Below, piece after piece: positions 1 to 7,479 of a DNA stretch of 64,000 bases (within the stretch, counting starts at the first letter, position 1; each line of letters opens with the position of its first letter). Source of the DNA: Azospirillum cavernae. Its GTDB lineage: Bacteria; Pseudomonadota; Alphaproteobacteria; Azospirillales; Azospirillaceae. The notes beneath the pieces were generated by a model that made no database searches, was not told the DNA's origin, and saw only the letters and a program-made list of their open reading frames with translations. The DNA lies in assembly GCF_003590795.1 (NCBI RefSeq), contig NZ_QYUL01000006.1, forward strand, positions 124,001-188,000, given 5' to 3'. The position numbers and the translations under genes are program-made.

Positions 1-340
1 CGCGGCGGACGATCTCCGCCAGCTCGCGCTTCATCGCCAGAATCTCGGGCTGCCGCCACGCGCTCTCCGGGATCGGCCAGTCGGCGCTTTCCCGGTTCCA
101 ATAGCGGTCCAGAGTCTGCAACAGCCGGTCCTGGATCTCGGTGATCTGGGCGTGCTCCCAGTAATCGTAGCGCGGCGCCTGTTCAAAATTCTCGCGGGTC
201 AGCACATGGCGGCCAAGCTCCACCCCCATCAGCGCGATCGCGCGCGCCAACAGCGAGGTGCCGCTGTTGTGCATCCCCAGCACGATGACGATCCGGCGGC
301 GGCGGGGACGGGAGAACAGGCCTTTGAACATCGCGTGCAT
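1..340 (-). CDS. Sulfotransferase-like protein (C-terminus cut by window edge)
   Basis: Partial gene: about 113 codons are visible and no stop is reached before base 1. The N-terminus carries a P-loop-like motif, GMHNSGTSLLAR, at residues 22-33, typical of the PAPS-binding 5'-phosphosulfate loop of sulfotransferases. Two in-frame ATGs (340 and 331) are possible starts. It begins 24 bp after the stop of the Wzt-like ATPase gene upstream on the same strand, so the two are probably co-transcribed. The likely role is sulfation of the polysaccharide exported by that transporter. A related P-loop protein is not excluded, because the 3'-phosphate-binding motif lies outside the window. Confidence 0.7.
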   Translation of the reverse strand, partial: MHAMFKGLFSRPRRRRIVIVLGMHNSGTSLLARAIALMGVELGRHVLTRENFEQAPRYDYWEHAQITEIQDRLLQTLDRYWNRESADWPIPESAWRQPEILAMKRELAEIVRR

Positions 341-364
341 CCGATGGTGTGAAACGGCTCAAGC

Positions 365-1828
365 TCAGAGCGGTTGCGCCCGGCTGTCGAAGGCGAAGTC
401 GATGGGGCCGTTGGAGCAGCGGCCGCGCACCGGCAGGACCATGAACATGGCGACGTCCACCAAACGGCTCAGCCACTGCCGCTCGCCCTCGATCAGGCCG
501 GAGATGGCGGCGTTGAGGAAATAGGTTCCCTCCATCATCCGGCACTCGAACTCGTGCGTCACCTCCAGCGTCGTCCCGGCCTCCACATAGTCCAGAACGC
601 GCGTGGTGTTCAGCGTCGTCGCTCCGCCCAGTTCGACGCCGGTCACGGTCTTGATCCGGGTGCCGACGGCGACGCCCCAGGCGGCGTCCTCCACCGTGAC
701 CCGGTAACGGATGGTGTAGCGGCGACCGGACATCAGCACATTCACCGGGCGGCCGTCCTGCGACACGATCTGCACGTCCAGAATGTGCGCGCCCCGCGTC
801 TCGTAAGCCGTTGGGCTTTTCGGGACGAGGCCCGGGTTGAAATGCTCCTCCAACTCCGCGTCAGCCTTGGCGGCGGCGTTGGTTTCATCGACCACGACGG
901 CGTCGGTGGCGGCCCCTTCGTCGGGCAGCGGCGCGTTCCCCCGGCGGGAGGCCAGCAGGGTTTCACGGAAGGCGGCGCGGCGATCCGCCGGGGTGTAAAG
1001 CAGCCGGTGGTAAAAATTGATCGCCCGGCGCGGCGGGCCATCATACAGAAGCTCGCCATGGTCGAGCAGGATGGCGCGGTCGCACAGCTCGACCACTTGG
1101 TTGGCGGAGTGCGAGACGAACAGGATGGTCGCGCCCTTGGCCTTGATCGCCTCGATCCGCGCCATGCAGCGGCGTTGGAACGCCTCGTCGCCGACGGCCA
1201 AAGCTTCGTCCACCACCAGAATGTCCGGGTTGACCGAAATGGCGACGGCGAAGGCCAACCGCATGACCATGCCGGTCGAATAGGTCTTGGTGGGTTGGTC
1301 CAGATAGGGGCCGATGTCGGCGAAGGCGGCGATGTCGTCGAACAGCCGGTCCGTCTCGGCGCGATCAAGGCCGAGGATGGCGCTGTTCAGATAGACGTTC
1401 TCGCGCCCGCTGAACTCCGGGTTGAAGCCGGATCCCAGCTCCAACAGCGCGGACACGCGGCCATTCACCGTCACCTCGCCCGAAGACGGGCGCAGGGTGT
1501 GGCAGATGATCTGCAAAAGGGTGGATTTGCCGGATCCGTTGTGACCAACGATGCCGACGGTGCTTCCCCGCTCGATCTCGAAACCAACGCCGCGCAGCGC
1601 CCAGAATTCCTGATAATAGCGGCGGCGATGACGGAACAGTGCCTGCTTCAGACGGTCTTCCGGACGGCTGTAGATTTGATAAACCTTGGAGACGTCGCGG
1701 ACCGCTATAGCCAAATTGGATCGGAGCATGAAGGACGAACCGCTGTAGAACCCGGAAAGCTTGCCGTATCTTGCCGCAACGCAACGCACGCAGTATTCGA
1801 AGGGCGCATCCAGAAGCGGGGCATACAT
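365..1828 (-). CDS. wzt: Polysaccharide ABC exporter ATP-binding protein (Wzt-like)
   Basis: ATPase subunit of an ABC-2 type exporter that moves finished O-antigen or capsule chains across the inner membrane. Numbering from 1828: Walker A GHNGSGKST at 95-103, signature YSTGM at 183-187, Walker B ILVVDE at 203-208, followed by the SH switch. The stretch ELGSGFNPEFSGREN is characteristic of the Wzt/TagH branch. About 150 C-terminal residues beyond the nucleotide-binding domain match the size of the glycan-recognising Wzt C-terminal domain. The 33 residues before Met34 (ATG at 1729) have no counterpart in typical Wzt, so the true start may be 1729, although 1828 has a purine-rich stretch upstream. 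The partner permease lies at 4740-5573 on the same strand, separated by two plus-strand genes and one minus-strand gene. Confidence 0.9.
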   Translation of the reverse strand: MYAPLLDAPFEYCVRCVAARYGKLSGFYSGSSFMLRSNLAIAVRDVSKVYQIYSRPEDRLKQALFRHRRRYYQEFWALRGVGFEIERGSTVGIVGHNGSGKSTLLQIICHTLRPSSGEVTVNGRVSALLELGSGFNPEFSGRENVYLNSAILGLDRAETDRLFDDIAAFADIGPYLDQPTKTYSTGMVMRLAFAVAISVNPDILVVDEALAVGDEAFQRRCMARIEAIKAKGATILFVSHSANQVVELCDRAILLDHGELLYDGPPRRAINFYHRLLYTPADRRAAFRETLLASRRGNAPLPDEGAATDAVVVDETNAAAKADAELEEHFNPGLVPKSPTAYETRGAHILDVQIVSQDGRPVNVLMSGRRYTIRYRVTVEDAAWGVAVGTRIKTVTGVELGGATTLNTTRVLDYVEAGTTLEVTHEFECRMMEGTYFLNAAISGLIEGERQWLSRLVDVAMFMVLPVRGRCSNGPIDFAFDSRAQPL

Positions 1829-1981
1829 AGTCCTGCGGGCTTCCGCCGCGCAACCTTATTCTTTCCACAGCGTCTTCCTCACCACCCCGGCGCAGGGGCT
1901 GGAACATTGGACGGGCAGCGGCTTTTCCACTAGAAAAACAAAGCGTTGGAGACAGGCGGCGGGGTCGCCGATGAGACGAGG

Positions 1982-2947
1982 ATGGCAACGATCATGGTCC
2001 GCGCGCACGACGCTTCGCCCCCCGCCCGCGTCCTGTTCGTGACGGGCGCGCCGCCCGACGGGCTGGCCGGAGGGGTGAAGGTGGCGCACCGCCACGCCGA
2101 ACTGCTGGTTGATCTGGGAATCGACGCTCAGGTTCTGGCCCCGCGCGGGCGGCCTGTGTGGTTCCGCTCCAAAGCCGTGGTGACAACCGACCCCCGGCTG
2201 CGCGTTGGCCCAAGCGACCTTCTGGTGTTCGGCGAGGAGATGGACCGCAATCTGGACGCGGCCCGGCCTCTGCCCTGCCAACGGGCGCTCTACTGCCAGA
2301 ACCATCATTACCTGCCGCTCGACCGCTTGAACGGGCAGGGGCTGGCCGAGGCGGGGTTTCACCGCGTCGCCGCCGCCAGCCGGGTGATCGGCGCCTTCCT
2401 GGACAGCGCCATGGGATGGCCCGGCGCGCCGGTCCTGTCGCCGCCGATCGATCCGGCGCTGTTCCGCCCTGGGCCGAAGACGCTGCGCGTCGCCGTCCTG
2501 CCGCGCAAGCTGCCGGAGCATGCGGCTTTCATCCGCGCCGTCTTCCGCCAGAAGAACCCGGATCTGACGGGAGTTGAGTGGGTGGAGATCGTCGGCCGTC
2601 ACGAGGAGGAGGTCGCCGACATCCTGGCCGGTTCGGCGGTGTTCCTGTCGCTTGGCCACCGCGAGGGGCTGGGCATGGTCGCGCTGGAGGCGATGGCCAG
2701 CGGCTGCGCCGTGGTTGGCTTCCACGGCATGGGCGGGTTGGATTACGCAACCCCGGAAAACGGGCGTTGGTTCTTCAGCGACGACATGATCGCCTGCGCC
2801 GACGCCCTGGCCGACGTCCTGCGCGGGTTGGAGGGCGGAGACTCGACCGTCGCGGCGATGATCCAGGCTGGGCAGACCACCGCCGCCGCTCACGCGCCGG
2901 ATCGGGTGAAAGCCCAACTCCTCCCCTTTTACGGAGCGGGCGCATGA
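1982..2947 (+). CDS. Glycosyltransferase, GT4/GT-B-like
   Basis: Predicted cytoplasmic GT-B sugar transferase of about 321 residues. The N-terminal Rossmann start (ARVLFVTGAPPDGLAGGVKVAHR) and the C-terminal donor-site region (SLGHREGLGMVALEAMASGCAVVG) are typical of GT4 enzymes, the latter containing the E-x7-E type donor motif. The frame opens at 1946, but ATGs at 1982 and 1994 are better placed behind a GAGG stretch. The stop overlaps the ATG of the next gene (ATGA at 2944-2947), so the two are translationally coupled. Acceptor and donor sugars cannot be told from sequence. Confidence 0.8.
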   Translation: MATIMVRAHDASPPARVLFVTGAPPDGLAGGVKVAHRHAELLVDLGIDAQVLAPRGRPVWFRSKAVVTTDPRLRVGPSDLLVFGEEMDRNLDAARPLPCQRALYCQNHHYLPLDRLNGQGLAEAGFHRVAAASRVIGAFLDSAMGWPGAPVLSPPIDPALFRPGPKTLRVAVLPRKLPEHAAFIRAVFRQKNPDLTGVEWVEIVGRHEEEVADILAGSAVFLSLGHREGLGMVALEAMASGCAVVGFHGMGGLDYATPENGRWFFSDDMIACADALADVLRGLEGGDSTVAAMIQAGQTTAAAHAPDRVKAQLLPFYGAGA

Positions 2948-3870
2948 CGGCGGCCCCCTTTCCCGTCCGCATCGTGACCGGGGCGGACGCCCGCTATTTC
3001 GCCATGGTCGGCCTGCTGACCCAATCGCTGGCGCGGTGGCTGCCCGCCGCTCCGCCGCCGCTGGTCTGCGATTTCGGCCTGACCCCGGCGCAACGGCGCT
3101 TTTTTGCTGACGCCGGGCGGCTCTTGCCCCGCCCAGACGGGGTGGCGGAGGGCACGCACCCCTACCTCGCCAAGGCTGCCTTGGCCGATTATCTGGCGGA
3201 CCATCGCGAAGGCGCGGACGTTCCGCTGCTCTGGATCGACGGCGACATGATGGCGACCGGCCCGCTGGAAGAGCCGTTGCGCGCTCTGACCGACGGGATG
3301 GCGCGGGCAGGGGCGACTCTGGCCGCCGTTCCTGACGCCGAAGTCGGCGACATCGACGCCTTCATCGCCCGCTGGGGCGTCGCTCCCTTCGCCGGAGCCA
3401 TCGAGGCGGCGGGGATCGCGCGAACCCGGCCCTACCTGAACTCAGGGTTCTTTTTGTGCGCCGATCCCAAGGCTCTGGACGACGTCCGCGACCGCTGCGC
3501 CGCGCTGGTGGATCATCCGATGATCGATCAGAACGCCTTCAACCTTGTCGCCTGGGAAACGGGCCGCCGCTGCGGCGTCCTGAACGGAGCGGTGTGGAAC
3601 GTTCATGGCCGTCGGCTGGCGCACACCGTCGTGGGCGAGGATGGGGCTGTCGCGTGCGGTGGACAGCGCGCCCTTGTCCTGCACGCCACCTCAATCGGCG
3701 GGACGCATCATGAGGAGCGGAGCGGCGATCTGCGCGGGCCTACGGGCGCGTTGCCGGTCACGGTGAAGCTTTTCCGCACGCCCGCCCTGGCGGCGATGCA
3801 GCGGGCGTTTCTGAGCGATTTTGCCGCCACCCACCGCGACGCGCTGGTCGCCGCCGGGTGCTACGGCTAA
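2944..3870 (+). CDS. Glycosyltransferase, GT-A fold (GT8-like)
   Basis: 308-residue protein with a DxD-type metal/nucleotide-sugar motif, LLWIDGDMMATGPLEEP around residues 95-110 (DGD at 99-101), followed by RPYLNSGFFLCADP and DQNAFNLV. This order is typical of GT8-like nucleotide-diphospho-sugar transferases. It starts inside the stop codon of the preceding GT4 gene (4-bp overlap). The pair stands alone on the plus strand between two minus-strand exporter genes and probably extends the exported chain. The donor sugar is unknown. Confidence 0.75.
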   Translation: MTAAPFPVRIVTGADARYFAMVGLLTQSLARWLPAAPPPLVCDFGLTPAQRRFFADAGRLLPRPDGVAEGTHPYLAKAALADYLADHREGADVPLLWIDGDMMATGPLEEPLRALTDGMARAGATLAAVPDAEVGDIDAFIARWGVAPFAGAIEAAGIARTRPYLNSGFFLCADPKALDDVRDRCAALVDHPMIDQNAFNLVAWETGRRCGVLNGAVWNVHGRRLAHTVVGEDGAVACGGQRALVLHATSIGGTHHEERSGDLRGPTGALPVTVKLFRTPALAAMQRAFLSDFAATHRDALVAAGCYG

Positions 3871-3901
3871 CCGCCACTCCAACGGACGCCCAAGCCCAGG
3901 C

Positions 3902-4714
3902 TCAGCGGCAGGTGTGCGCGCGCGCGGACAACCAGACGCGCAGGCGCTGGGACAGGGTCAAAGGCTGGGCCGAGCCGGACAGCCAGCCCGACAGGTCTCG
4001 GCCCAGATAGCGGCCAAGACTGTCGATCTTGGGGCGGTACAGGCTGTCCAGATAATGGCGCAGCGTCGGGCGCATCGGCTGGCCGGAGCCGACATTGTGC
4101 GGTGTGGAGAGGGAGTCATCCGGGATCCCGTCATACACCGCCGGGTCGATGCCCAGATGCCCACAGCAACGCCGCAGCACCCCACGCGGATCGGCGACGA
4201 TGTCGTCGAACGTCTCGACGTGGATCTGCTCCGCTGGGAAGTGGCTGCGCCAAACGGTCAGGCACGCCTCGTAATCGCCGCGTTTGGCCGAACCGCGCGC
4301 GTTGAAATGGTCGATGAACCAGGCGTCCGACGCCTCTTCGAACGTCATCTCCGCGCGCGGCAACGCCATCAGCGCCGCCGACCAGGCCCGCTCGATCGGG
4401 TTGCGGACCAGATAGATCAGGCGGATGTCCGGAAATTCACGTCGAATGTCCGCCACGATATCGGACGGCAGAATGCCATAGGCCGGGGTGATTTCCCCCG
4501 CCACGGTTCCGGCGGGGGCCAACGCGAATTGCTCCCGATACCAGTCCAGGCCACGGGCGCGATGCCAATCCCAGAAATGCAGCTCCTTTTCATCCGTCAG
4601 ACAGACGCCCGGATGCTTCTTCAGATTGAAGTACAGCCACGTGGTGCCGGCTTTCTGGGCGCCGATGCCGAGGAACTGAAGCATGAGCAAAGGTTTCCGG
4701 GTTGAGGCCGACAA
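3902..4714 (-). CDS. Sulfotransferase (PAPS-dependent)
   Basis: 270-residue cytosolic sulfotransferase. The 5'-phosphosulfate-binding loop GIGAQKAGTTWLY is at residues 16-28 and the 3'-phosphate-binding motif LVRNPIERAWS lies around 105-115, both intact. Family members transfer sulfate from PAPS to carbohydrate hydroxyls. It lies 25 bp downstream of the Wzm-like permease and is convergent with the GT8-like gene (31 bp between stops). With the partial P-loop gene at the left edge, this gives two sulfotransferases around one ABC exporter, suggesting a sulfated exported glycan (inference). Confidence 0.92.
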   Translation of the reverse strand: MSASTRKPLLMLQFLGIGAQKAGTTWLYFNLKKHPGVCLTDEKELHFWDWHRARGLDWYREQFALAPAGTVAGEITPAYGILPSDIVADIRREFPDIRLIYLVRNPIERAWSAALMALPRAEMTFEEASDAWFIDHFNARGSAKRGDYEACLTVWRSHFPAEQIHVETFDDIVADPRGVLRRCCGHLGIDPAVYDGIPDDSLSTPHNVGSGQPMRPTLRHYLDSLYRPKIDSLGRYLGRDLSGWLSGSAQPLTLSQRLRVWLSARAHTCR

Positions 4715-4739
4715 GAGAGCGTTGACGGGCGCGCCGCCG

Positions 4740-5573
4740 TCACATCACGTCGGCGAAGGCCGGGCGGCTGCGGTTGAACCAGTAGAGTCCAGCGGCGGCG
4801 ACGATGGCCGCGACCACGCTGTAGACGCCCAATTGCAGCCAATTCGGCAGGACGCCCCAGATAATCAGGTCGCGCGCCTGCTCCACCGGAATGGTCAGCG
4901 GGTTGAGGACAAGAAAGCCCCGCAACGCTTCGGGAATGGCCGAAATGGGAAACAGGATCGGGCTGAGGAACAGCATCAGGGTCAACACCGGCGGCATGAC
5001 CTGCCCGATGTCCCGCAGAAAGACCCCGAAAGACGCCAGAAACCACACCAGCCCCAGCGTCAGCAGAACCAGCGGCAGCACCACGATGGGCAGCAGGACC
5101 ACCGTCCAGGGAATCGCCCCCTGCACCAGCCCATAGATGGCGAACAGCGCGACAAAGCTGATGGCGCCATGGAACAGCGCCGAGCCAATCGTGCTCCAGC
5201 CCAGGATCTCCAACGGAAAGACAACCCGCTTGACCAGATTGGCGTTGCCCAGGATCAGACCGGGCGCCCGGCTGAGGCATTCCGCCAGGAAACTGTGCAG
5301 AATCAGGCCGACGAACAGGATCAGCGCGAAGCTGACATGGCCGTTGGCGGGAACCGTGGAATGATCCGGCGCGGCGGCGGTCCATTGGGTCTTGAACATC
5401 ACCCCGAACACCAGCGTGTACATGGCCAGCATGACCAGCGGCGTCAGGAACGACCACAACAGCCCGGCAGCGGATCCCCGGTAGCGTCCGGCGATGTCGC
5501 GCCACGTCAACTGACGCACCAGATAATGGTGCTGAAGCAGGCTGCGGGGAATGCACAAAAGGCTGGCGAACAT
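4740..5573 (-). CDS. wzm: Polysaccharide ABC exporter permease (Wzm-like, ABC-2 family)
   Basis: 277-residue integral membrane subunit of the polysaccharide exporter. From the ATG at 5573 it begins MFASLLCIPRSLLQHHYLVRQLTWRDIAGRYRGS, the amphipathic start seen in Wzm/KpsM/TagG, followed by about six hydrophobic segments (for example LLWSFLTPLVMLAMYTLVFG and SFALILFVGLILHSFLAECL). The frame stays open to 5747, but the extra 58 residues are hydrophilic and unlike the family, so the later ATG with GCGGATCG just before it is preferred. The partner ATPase is at 365-1828. The sulfotransferase gene follows 25 bp downstream. Confidence 0.9.
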   Translation of the reverse strand: MFASLLCIPRSLLQHHYLVRQLTWRDIAGRYRGSAAGLLWSFLTPLVMLAMYTLVFGVMFKTQWTAAAPDHSTVPANGHVSFALILFVGLILHSFLAECLSRAPGLILGNANLVKRVVFPLEILGWSTIGSALFHGAISFVALFAIYGLVQGAIPWTVVLLPIVVLPLVLLTLGLVWFLASFGVFLRDIGQVMPPVLTLMLFLSPILFPISAIPEALRGFLVLNPLTIPVEQARDLIIWGVLPNWLQLGVYSVVAAIVAAAGLYWFNRSRPAFADVM

Positions 5574-5805
5574 CGATCCGCTATCGAATGGTGAGAAGGG
5601 AACGGCCTGAACCGCGCCTTGGCGCGGAGCGGCCGATCTATAACACGCTTCTCTTCCCATGGTACACCGGGAACGGATTTCCCGCATATTGCACTGCGAT
5701 GGTGTCTTTTTTGCGTTTTTCCGCCCTCGCACCCTCAACATTGCCAAGAAGTAATGTGCAATGCCGAGGCTCCCATTTTATCCTGCTTTCGAGCCAAGCT
5801 GAGTT

Positions 5806-5874
5806 TGCCAACTATAGAGCGCGACGCCGAGGTGGCAGCCCCATGCCTTGTGGCGGCGCGCGCTATAGTTGGCA
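5806..5874. repeat. Long inverted repeat, possible structured RNA or regulator site
   Basis: The left arm at 5806-5823 and the right arm at 5857-5874 are inverted copies of 18 bases with one mismatch (TGCCAACTATAG followed by AGCGCG or CGCGCG). The 33-base loop holds a smaller GGCA/TGCC pairing. A rho-independent terminator follows 41 bp later on the plus strand with no gene between. Possible meanings are a small untranslated RNA, a dyad operator for the divergent genes, or a degraded mobile element end. The sequence alone does not decide. Confidence 0.5.
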
Positions 5875-5914
5875 GTCCCTTTTCATCCAATCTCCAGAGT
5901 GCTTCAATGGTTTT

Positions 5915-5943
5915 AAACCCGGCCTTTCAGGCTCGGGTTTTTT
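5915..5943 (+). terminator. Rho-independent terminator
   Basis: Arms AACCCGGCCT and AGGCTCGGGTT (one bulged T) around a TTC loop are followed directly by a run of T on the plus strand. There is no plus-strand gene for several hundred bases upstream, so it would end either a short untranslated RNA starting in 5580-5900 or read-through transcripts. It lies about 90 bp before the next plus-strand gene. Confidence 0.75.
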
Positions 5944-6029
5944 GCCATGAGCGGCTTTCTGGACAAGCGTTTGCCCGGCGGGCATAAGAGCGGACGCGAC
6001 GTTCAGCGCCTTCCCAAAAGCGGCACCCC

Positions 6030-6902
6030 ATGAACCTTGCCTTCCTGTTTTGGTTCTACAAGGACCTCGACGTCTGCGAGAACCGGCTGTCCGCGCTGCG
6101 CGCCAAGAACCCAAACAGCCGGATTTATGGCCTGTATGGCGGCGATCCTGCGAAAGCCGACGTGGCGCAAGCGCGTCTGGGCCGTTGGCTTGATGATTTC
6201 TACGCGTTCCAGGATGACCGTGACGCTCATTGGAAATGGCGCCATGGCGACCAACTGATCGCGGCGTGGCACCGCGACCGGGGACACGCCCTGCCCTGGG
6301 ACAGCCTGATCGTCGCGCAATGGGACATGTTGCTTTTGGCCCCGGCAAAGCGGCTGTTTCCCACATTGAAGCCGGGAGAGGCGCTGTTTTCCGGGCTGCG
6401 ACCCGCGCGCGAGGTGGAAGGCTGGTGGGGATGGCTGAGCGGCGTCGATCCTGACAAACGCGCGGACCGAGACGCCTTCCGCGCCTATCTCGAAACAGAA
6501 CATGGCTATCAGGACGAGTTGCTGTGCTGCCTGTTCATCGTCGCTTGCCTGCCCCGCCGTTTTCTAGACCTTTACGTCGCCGCTGGACCGCCGGAGGTTG
6601 GATTCCTGGAGTACAAGCTGCCGACCCTGGCGCGGGTTTTCGGCATTCCCTTCTGCCAGGACCACCCGTACCGCCCCTGGTGGGCAAGCAACCCAGCGAC
6701 CAAGGATGCACCGGCACGAGAAAGGCTGCTGAACGCGGTCGGTCAGGACATCGCCTTCGACGATGTGCTGGCGGAAATGGCGCGGTGGGACGGGTTGCGG
6801 ATCATCCATCCGTACCGCCGCCGCTTTCCGAACTGGCTTGTAAACGGCCTTATGGCATCAATCATGTTGCGGTTGCGTCACTTGATCAGCGCGCGCAACT
6901 AG
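6030..6902 (+). CDS. Unrecognised protein of polysaccharide locus, possibly a GT-A transferase
   Basis: 290 residues, soluble, no signal peptide or clear membrane segment. I do not recognise a family. The opening MNLAFLFWFYKDLDVCENRL and the later DSLIVAQWDMLLLAP followed by GFLEYKLPTLARVFG resemble the layout of GT-A-like proteins in polysaccharide clusters, where an acidic motif follows a hydrophobic strand, but no certain DxD is present. The start at 6030 has only a weak ribosome-binding site. It is the last gene before the tandem palindromic repeats. The coding assignment is supported by the lack of a better frame and by codon bias; the function is open. Confidence 0.7.
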   Translation: MNLAFLFWFYKDLDVCENRLSALRAKNPNSRIYGLYGGDPAKADVAQARLGRWLDDFYAFQDDRDAHWKWRHGDQLIAAWHRDRGHALPWDSLIVAQWDMLLLAPAKRLFPTLKPGEALFSGLRPAREVEGWWGWLSGVDPDKRADRDAFRAYLETEHGYQDELLCCLFIVACLPRRFLDLYVAAGPPEVGFLEYKLPTLARVFGIPFCQDHPYRPWWASNPATKDAPARERLLNAVGQDIAFDDVLAEMARWDGLRIIHPYRRRFPNWLVNGLMASIMLRLRHLISARN

Positions 6903-6907
6903 ATGTT

Positions 6908-6978
6908 TAGAGCGCCGCGCGCTAAATCTGAAACAGCGCGGCGCTCTAATCTTTGATTTATCGAGCAGATTCACGCAT
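6908..6978. repeat. REP-like palindromic unit, tandem copy 1 (71 bp)
   Basis: First of two head-to-tail 71-bp units. It begins with a palindrome whose arms GAGCGCCGCGC and GCGCGGCGCTC flank an A/T-rich loop, then continues with a shared tail ending TTTGATTTATCGAGCAGATT plus a few bases. The next unit has the same design with altered but still paired stem bases. It lies just after the stop codon of the gene ending at 6902. Confidence 0.85.
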
Positions 6979-7082
6979 TAGAGCGCCGTGCCTAAAATAT
7001 GAAACAGCACGGCGTTCTAAGCTTTGATTTATCGAGCAGATTCACGCGTCGAATCGATCCCGATTTAACGCGATCTGCTCTA
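6979..7082. repeat. 104-bp repeat element, copy A (tandem unit 2 plus second palindrome)
   Basis: Contains the second 71-bp unit (6979-7049) plus a 33-bp extension. The first palindrome is AGAGCGCCGTGC paired with GCACGGCGTTCT. The second runs from GAGCAGAT to ATCTGCTC and also pairs CGCGT with ACGCG. The whole 104 bp occurs again, identical and inverted, at 13359-13462. Directly after it (7083 onward) comes a truncated IS5-type transposase. The palindromic structure is REP-like, but its mobility mechanism is unknown here. Confidence 0.9.
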
Positions 7083-7330
7083 ATCCCGGTGTTTGATGAT
7101 GCGGATTCAGGCTGAAACGCTCTGGCTACGGTTGGCGGCTTTTGCCGAGAGACTTCCCGCCGTGGCAGGCGGTGTATTGGTGGTTCCAGCAATTCATCCG
7201 GCGACTCCTCTTTCAAACGATCCACGACGTGGCGTTGATGCTGGACCGGGAGCACGCTGGACGGGAGGCCAGTCCAACCGCTGGAGTTGTCGACAGTCAG
7301 ACGGTGAAAGCTTCCTCGGCAAAGGAAGGG
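7083..7330 (+). pseudogene. IS5-family transposase remnant
   Basis: The translated fragment LPRDFPPWQAVYWWFQQFIRR, followed by LLFQTIHDVALMLDREHAGREASP and GVVDSQTVKA, matches the N-terminal region of IS5-family DDE transposases (DSQTVKA is the first catalytic-Asp block). The start of the protein is missing at the repeat element edge and the reading frame loses similarity after about 7320, so catalytic blocks two and three are absent. No start codon can be assigned. It marks the left border of the 7-13 kb cargo. Confidence 0.75.
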
Positions 7331-7479
7331 CTGCGTAAACGGATGCTTGGAGGAGGTCCTTGCTCTGGAAGAGGCTCTGCGGCAAAAACGGCAACGCTGA
7401 TGCCAGAAAAAAGCCGGGATTTTATGGACGCTGTCCCGCCCTCCCGTTACAAGCAGCGTTTGTGCATGCCGGGAGCCTG

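Larger units (their letters stand above)
5574..6029. other. Intergenic region with a long inverted repeat and a terminator, no recognised gene
   Basis: 456 bp between the divergent permease gene and the plus-strand gene at 6030. No convincing coding region is seen on either strand. It contains a long imperfect hairpin (5806-5874) and a canonical plus-strand intrinsic terminator (5915-5943), annotated separately. Promoters for the two divergent genes must lie here, but no clear -35/-10 pair could be assigned. Confidence 0.6.

Noticed and set aside
374-1933. Long plus-strand open frame (519 codons) opposite the Wzt gene
   Set aside because: His/Gln/Arg-rich translation with no domain; a mirror of codon bias in the real minus-strand gene.
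5806-5874. Possible integron attC site
   Set aside because: No core-site consensus and no cassette organisation or integrase nearby.
6908-7082. Possible CRISPR array
   Set aside because: Only two adjacent palindromic units without unique spacers; REP-like instead.
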